A program made the position numbers and the translations under genes. Below the pieces are notes generated by a model. It worked only from the letters and a program-made list of their open reading frames with translations. It was not told the DNA's origin and searched no databases. 64,000 nt of DNA, taken from assembly GCF_905171775.1 (NCBI RefSeq), contig NC_053497.1, positions 39,221,781-39,285,780 of the forward strand, written 5' to 3'. How positions within the stretch are numbered: position 1 is the stretch's first letter; the number at the start of each line of letters is the position of its first letter. Below are positions 62,119 through 64,000 of this stretch, one piece after another. The DNA comes from Rana temporaria. Its lineage: Eukaryota > Chordata > Amphibia > Anura > Ranidae.

Positions 62119-62393
62119 ATATATATTGTATATTTTTCATATTTATAAATATTGAACACGAGAGAGGAGCCATTTTCTCTCTAAAGTTGAAATTAAGTTC
62201 ATAGCTTACATGTTAGAAGAAATTTCACAAGGTGTCTGGTTGTACCATCTCCCAGGTTATAATTCAAAGAGTTAGATAACTTAGTAAAATAAACAAGATA
62301 AGGGCATATTCTACAGACAAAACATGAGCTAGTGTTATTTGTATGAACAAAACCGGAGGGCATTTTAACAAATAAGCCATCATATTATGTATT
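61213..62393. other. Intronic DNA with poly-G and (AT)n tracts
   Basis: A poly-G run at about 61596-61614 and a (AT)n microsatellite at about 62048-62115. No CYP2 exon or other gene was recognised; the open frame 61328-61534 (-) has no known domain. Confidence 0.45.
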
Positions 62394-62770
62394 TTAACCA
62401 CTTCAGCCCCGGACCATATTGCTGCTCAATGACCGGGCCACTTTTTGTGATTCGGCACTGCGTCGCTTTAACTGACAATTGTGCAGTCGTGCGACGTGGC
62501 TCCCAAACAAAATTGGCGTCCTTTTTTCCCCACAAATAGAGCTTTCTTTTGGTGGTATTTGATCACCTCTGCCGTTTTTATTTTTTGCGCTATAAACAAA
62601 AATAGAGCGACAATTTTAATTTGAATTTTTATTGAATAAATGAATATTTTTTACTTTTTGCTGTAATAAATATCCCCAAAAATATATAAAAAAACTATTT
62701 GTTTTCCTCAGTTTAGGTCGATACGTATTCTTCTACATATTTTATGTAAAAAAAATAGCAGAAAGGGGAG
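62394..62770 (+). mobile_element. TTAA-type non-autonomous element, 5' fragment
   Basis: TTAACCACTTCAGCCCCGGA, then TCCCCACAAATAGAGCTTTC, TTTTGGTGGTATTTGATCAC and GGTCGATACGTATTCTTC. This is the same 5' end as the reversed copy ending at 18267. The right half is absent. Confidence 0.65.
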
Positions 62771-62789
62771 AGTTCTCAGGAAGGAGGAA

Positions 62790-63190
62790 GAGACGAAAAT
62801 TATTATCTAACAAAATTACGAATTTCGAATCAACGAAAATAAATTAGACACAATTACGAATCATTGAGTATAAACGAAAATAAAACTGTTACGAAAATAC
62901 GAACGGGTCCGAATAGGAAAACTTGCGTCTTACGAAATTACGAATCTTTACGAACCTACGGAACGAGACGAAACTAAACAAAAAAAATAAAAAATTTTGT
63001 TGCGCACATGTCTACTTTCCATCCCAACTCTCCCGCCCCACAATCCCTATTTCACCCCACCCTCAACCACCGCGACCTCCCAAACCACACCTTTTCCTAG
63101 GCCATAGGTATCGGAAATTGGTATCGGCGAGTACATGATGTCAAGTATCGGTACTCGTTTTTAAAAAAGTGGCATTGGTGCATCCCTAAT
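62790..63190. mobile_element. Two adjoining hAT-like ends
   Basis: First, ACGAAAAT/TTACGAA-rich sequence ends at TGCGCACATGTCTA (about 63013). Second, a piece with GGTATCGGAAATTGGTATCG and AGTATCGGTACTCG ends at GGCATTGGTGCATCCCTA (about 63188), i.e. a TAGGGATGCACCAATGCC terminus. No transposase is present. Confidence 0.5.
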
Positions 63191-64000
63191 TTTTAGCATA
63201 TCATTTGTGTCACTTGTCTTTAAAATAGCACGGAAAAATTAACTTGAATTTCTTGTTTGTATTGTTGGAAAAAATTTTAATCTCCCAAAACAAGATTTGT
63301 ATAATTTCATAAATACAATACTGTTTTATTATTTCAGTATAAACATTCTGACATAACATTTAACGTGGAAATGAATGAACTTTTCCAAATATTCACTGTT
63401 AGAAATTTGTCTGTTTGAGAAACAAGTTCCATCGGTCTCCTTTTCATGCTGATTTGACTCCAAATGTAATTCTACTCCATATGGCCAGCTTTATTGAAGA
63501 AGAAAGGGGGTCTACAGCTATGGTAGGTTATCAGACTCTTCGGGTCTGGTTTAGAGTTTAGGGGGGACCTTGCAACTTTGCTTTCATCTTTTGCATGGGA
63601 TCTCCCTTATGATGTATACCAGATCTGAAGAGTCAGGTATGAATTAGGGAATTCCCAGCCATGTAAGTGAATGGAACTTGAGATCTCACTGGTGGTTAAG
63701 GACTTAGTGGTGCCTGTATCCACTGCATCCTTAACAACCATTGATAGCGGCAATCCGTCAATGTATAACAGCAGAATTACTGCCACTATTACACATGACG
63801 TTTGCCTGAAAAGCCAGAGTTTGGTCCAATCTTGTGTTTGGATCAAACCTTTAGCTTATTCCTAATCAGAGATCAAAAGCTAGAAGGTCATCCAGAGACC
63901 AAACAAAAACAGAAAGGAGATACTACAGAAAAGGGACAGACCTGGCACATAGACATAGATCTGAGCAAGCTCATTTGCTTGTAAAGGTCGCATTTTCAGG
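63191..64000. other. Right edge: hAT-N repeat pieces, no gene seen
   Basis: About 63530-63720 contains TTCGGGTCTGGTTTAGAGTT and GGTGGTTAAGGACTTAGTGG, modules of the hAT-N type repeats. Remaining open frames show no recognisable domain. Confidence 0.4.

Overview
The window reads as nuclear DNA of a vertebrate, most likely an anuran amphibian (inference). It has interrupted genes with GT/AG splice sites, the standard CYP2 exon structure, and dense layers of DNA-transposon families (Harbinger, hAT, Tc1/mariner, TTAA-type MITEs) of the kind that fill large frog genomes. No bacterial-style genes, operons, CRISPR array, rRNA or tRNA gene was seen; one tRNA-derived SINE is present.

Host genes. All recognisable host coding sequence is on the minus strand and belongs to a tandem cytochrome P450 family 2 (CYP2) cluster. 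Gene 1 contributes exons 1-5 (15368 down to 2750; 180, 163, 150, 161 and 177 bp), and its exons 6-9 would lie left of the window. Gene 2 contributes exon 7 (59913-59726, 188 bp), exon 8 (47147-47006, 142 bp) and exon 9 (44754-44573, 182 bp), and its exons 1-6 would lie right of the window. Between the two genes lies a second exon 8/exon 9 pair (38284-38143 and 37216-37035), whose haem-binding motif has Gly replaced by Arg.

Mobile layer. Two large multi-gene DNA transposons dominate. (i) 20274-35689 is a 15.4-kb hAT element. It is bounded by TAGTGTTG-type inverted termini and a perfect 8-bp target duplication (TTAAGGAG). It carries a BED-finger hAT transposase on the minus strand (one frameshift) and, convergent to it, an intact four-exon Myb/SANT-like coiled-coil gene on the plus strand. 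A SINE, a Tc1 element, a 152-bp minisatellite and a Tc1 fragment lie inside it. (ii) 47357-57260 is a 9.9-kb Harbinger-type region bounded by TAA, lying in intron 7 of CYP2 gene 2. It carries a PIF/Harbinger transposase (+, one frameshift), an intact three-exon Myb/SANT-like gene (-) and an intact two-exon MADF-domain gene (+). A second Harbinger copy, in the opposite orientation, is cut by the left window edge (1-1445).

The rest is MITEs, often nested, hAT-derived non-autonomous repeats, minisatellites, foldback sequences, degenerate LINE-like ORF1 pieces and microsatellites.

How it fits together. The CYP2 exons are islands in introns expanded by transposons. In both big elements a transposase is paired with a separate small DNA-binding protein of the plan Myb/SANT domain, acidic linker, C-terminal coiled coil. 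Such a partner is established for Harbinger elements. Finding one inside a hAT element is the most notable observation here.
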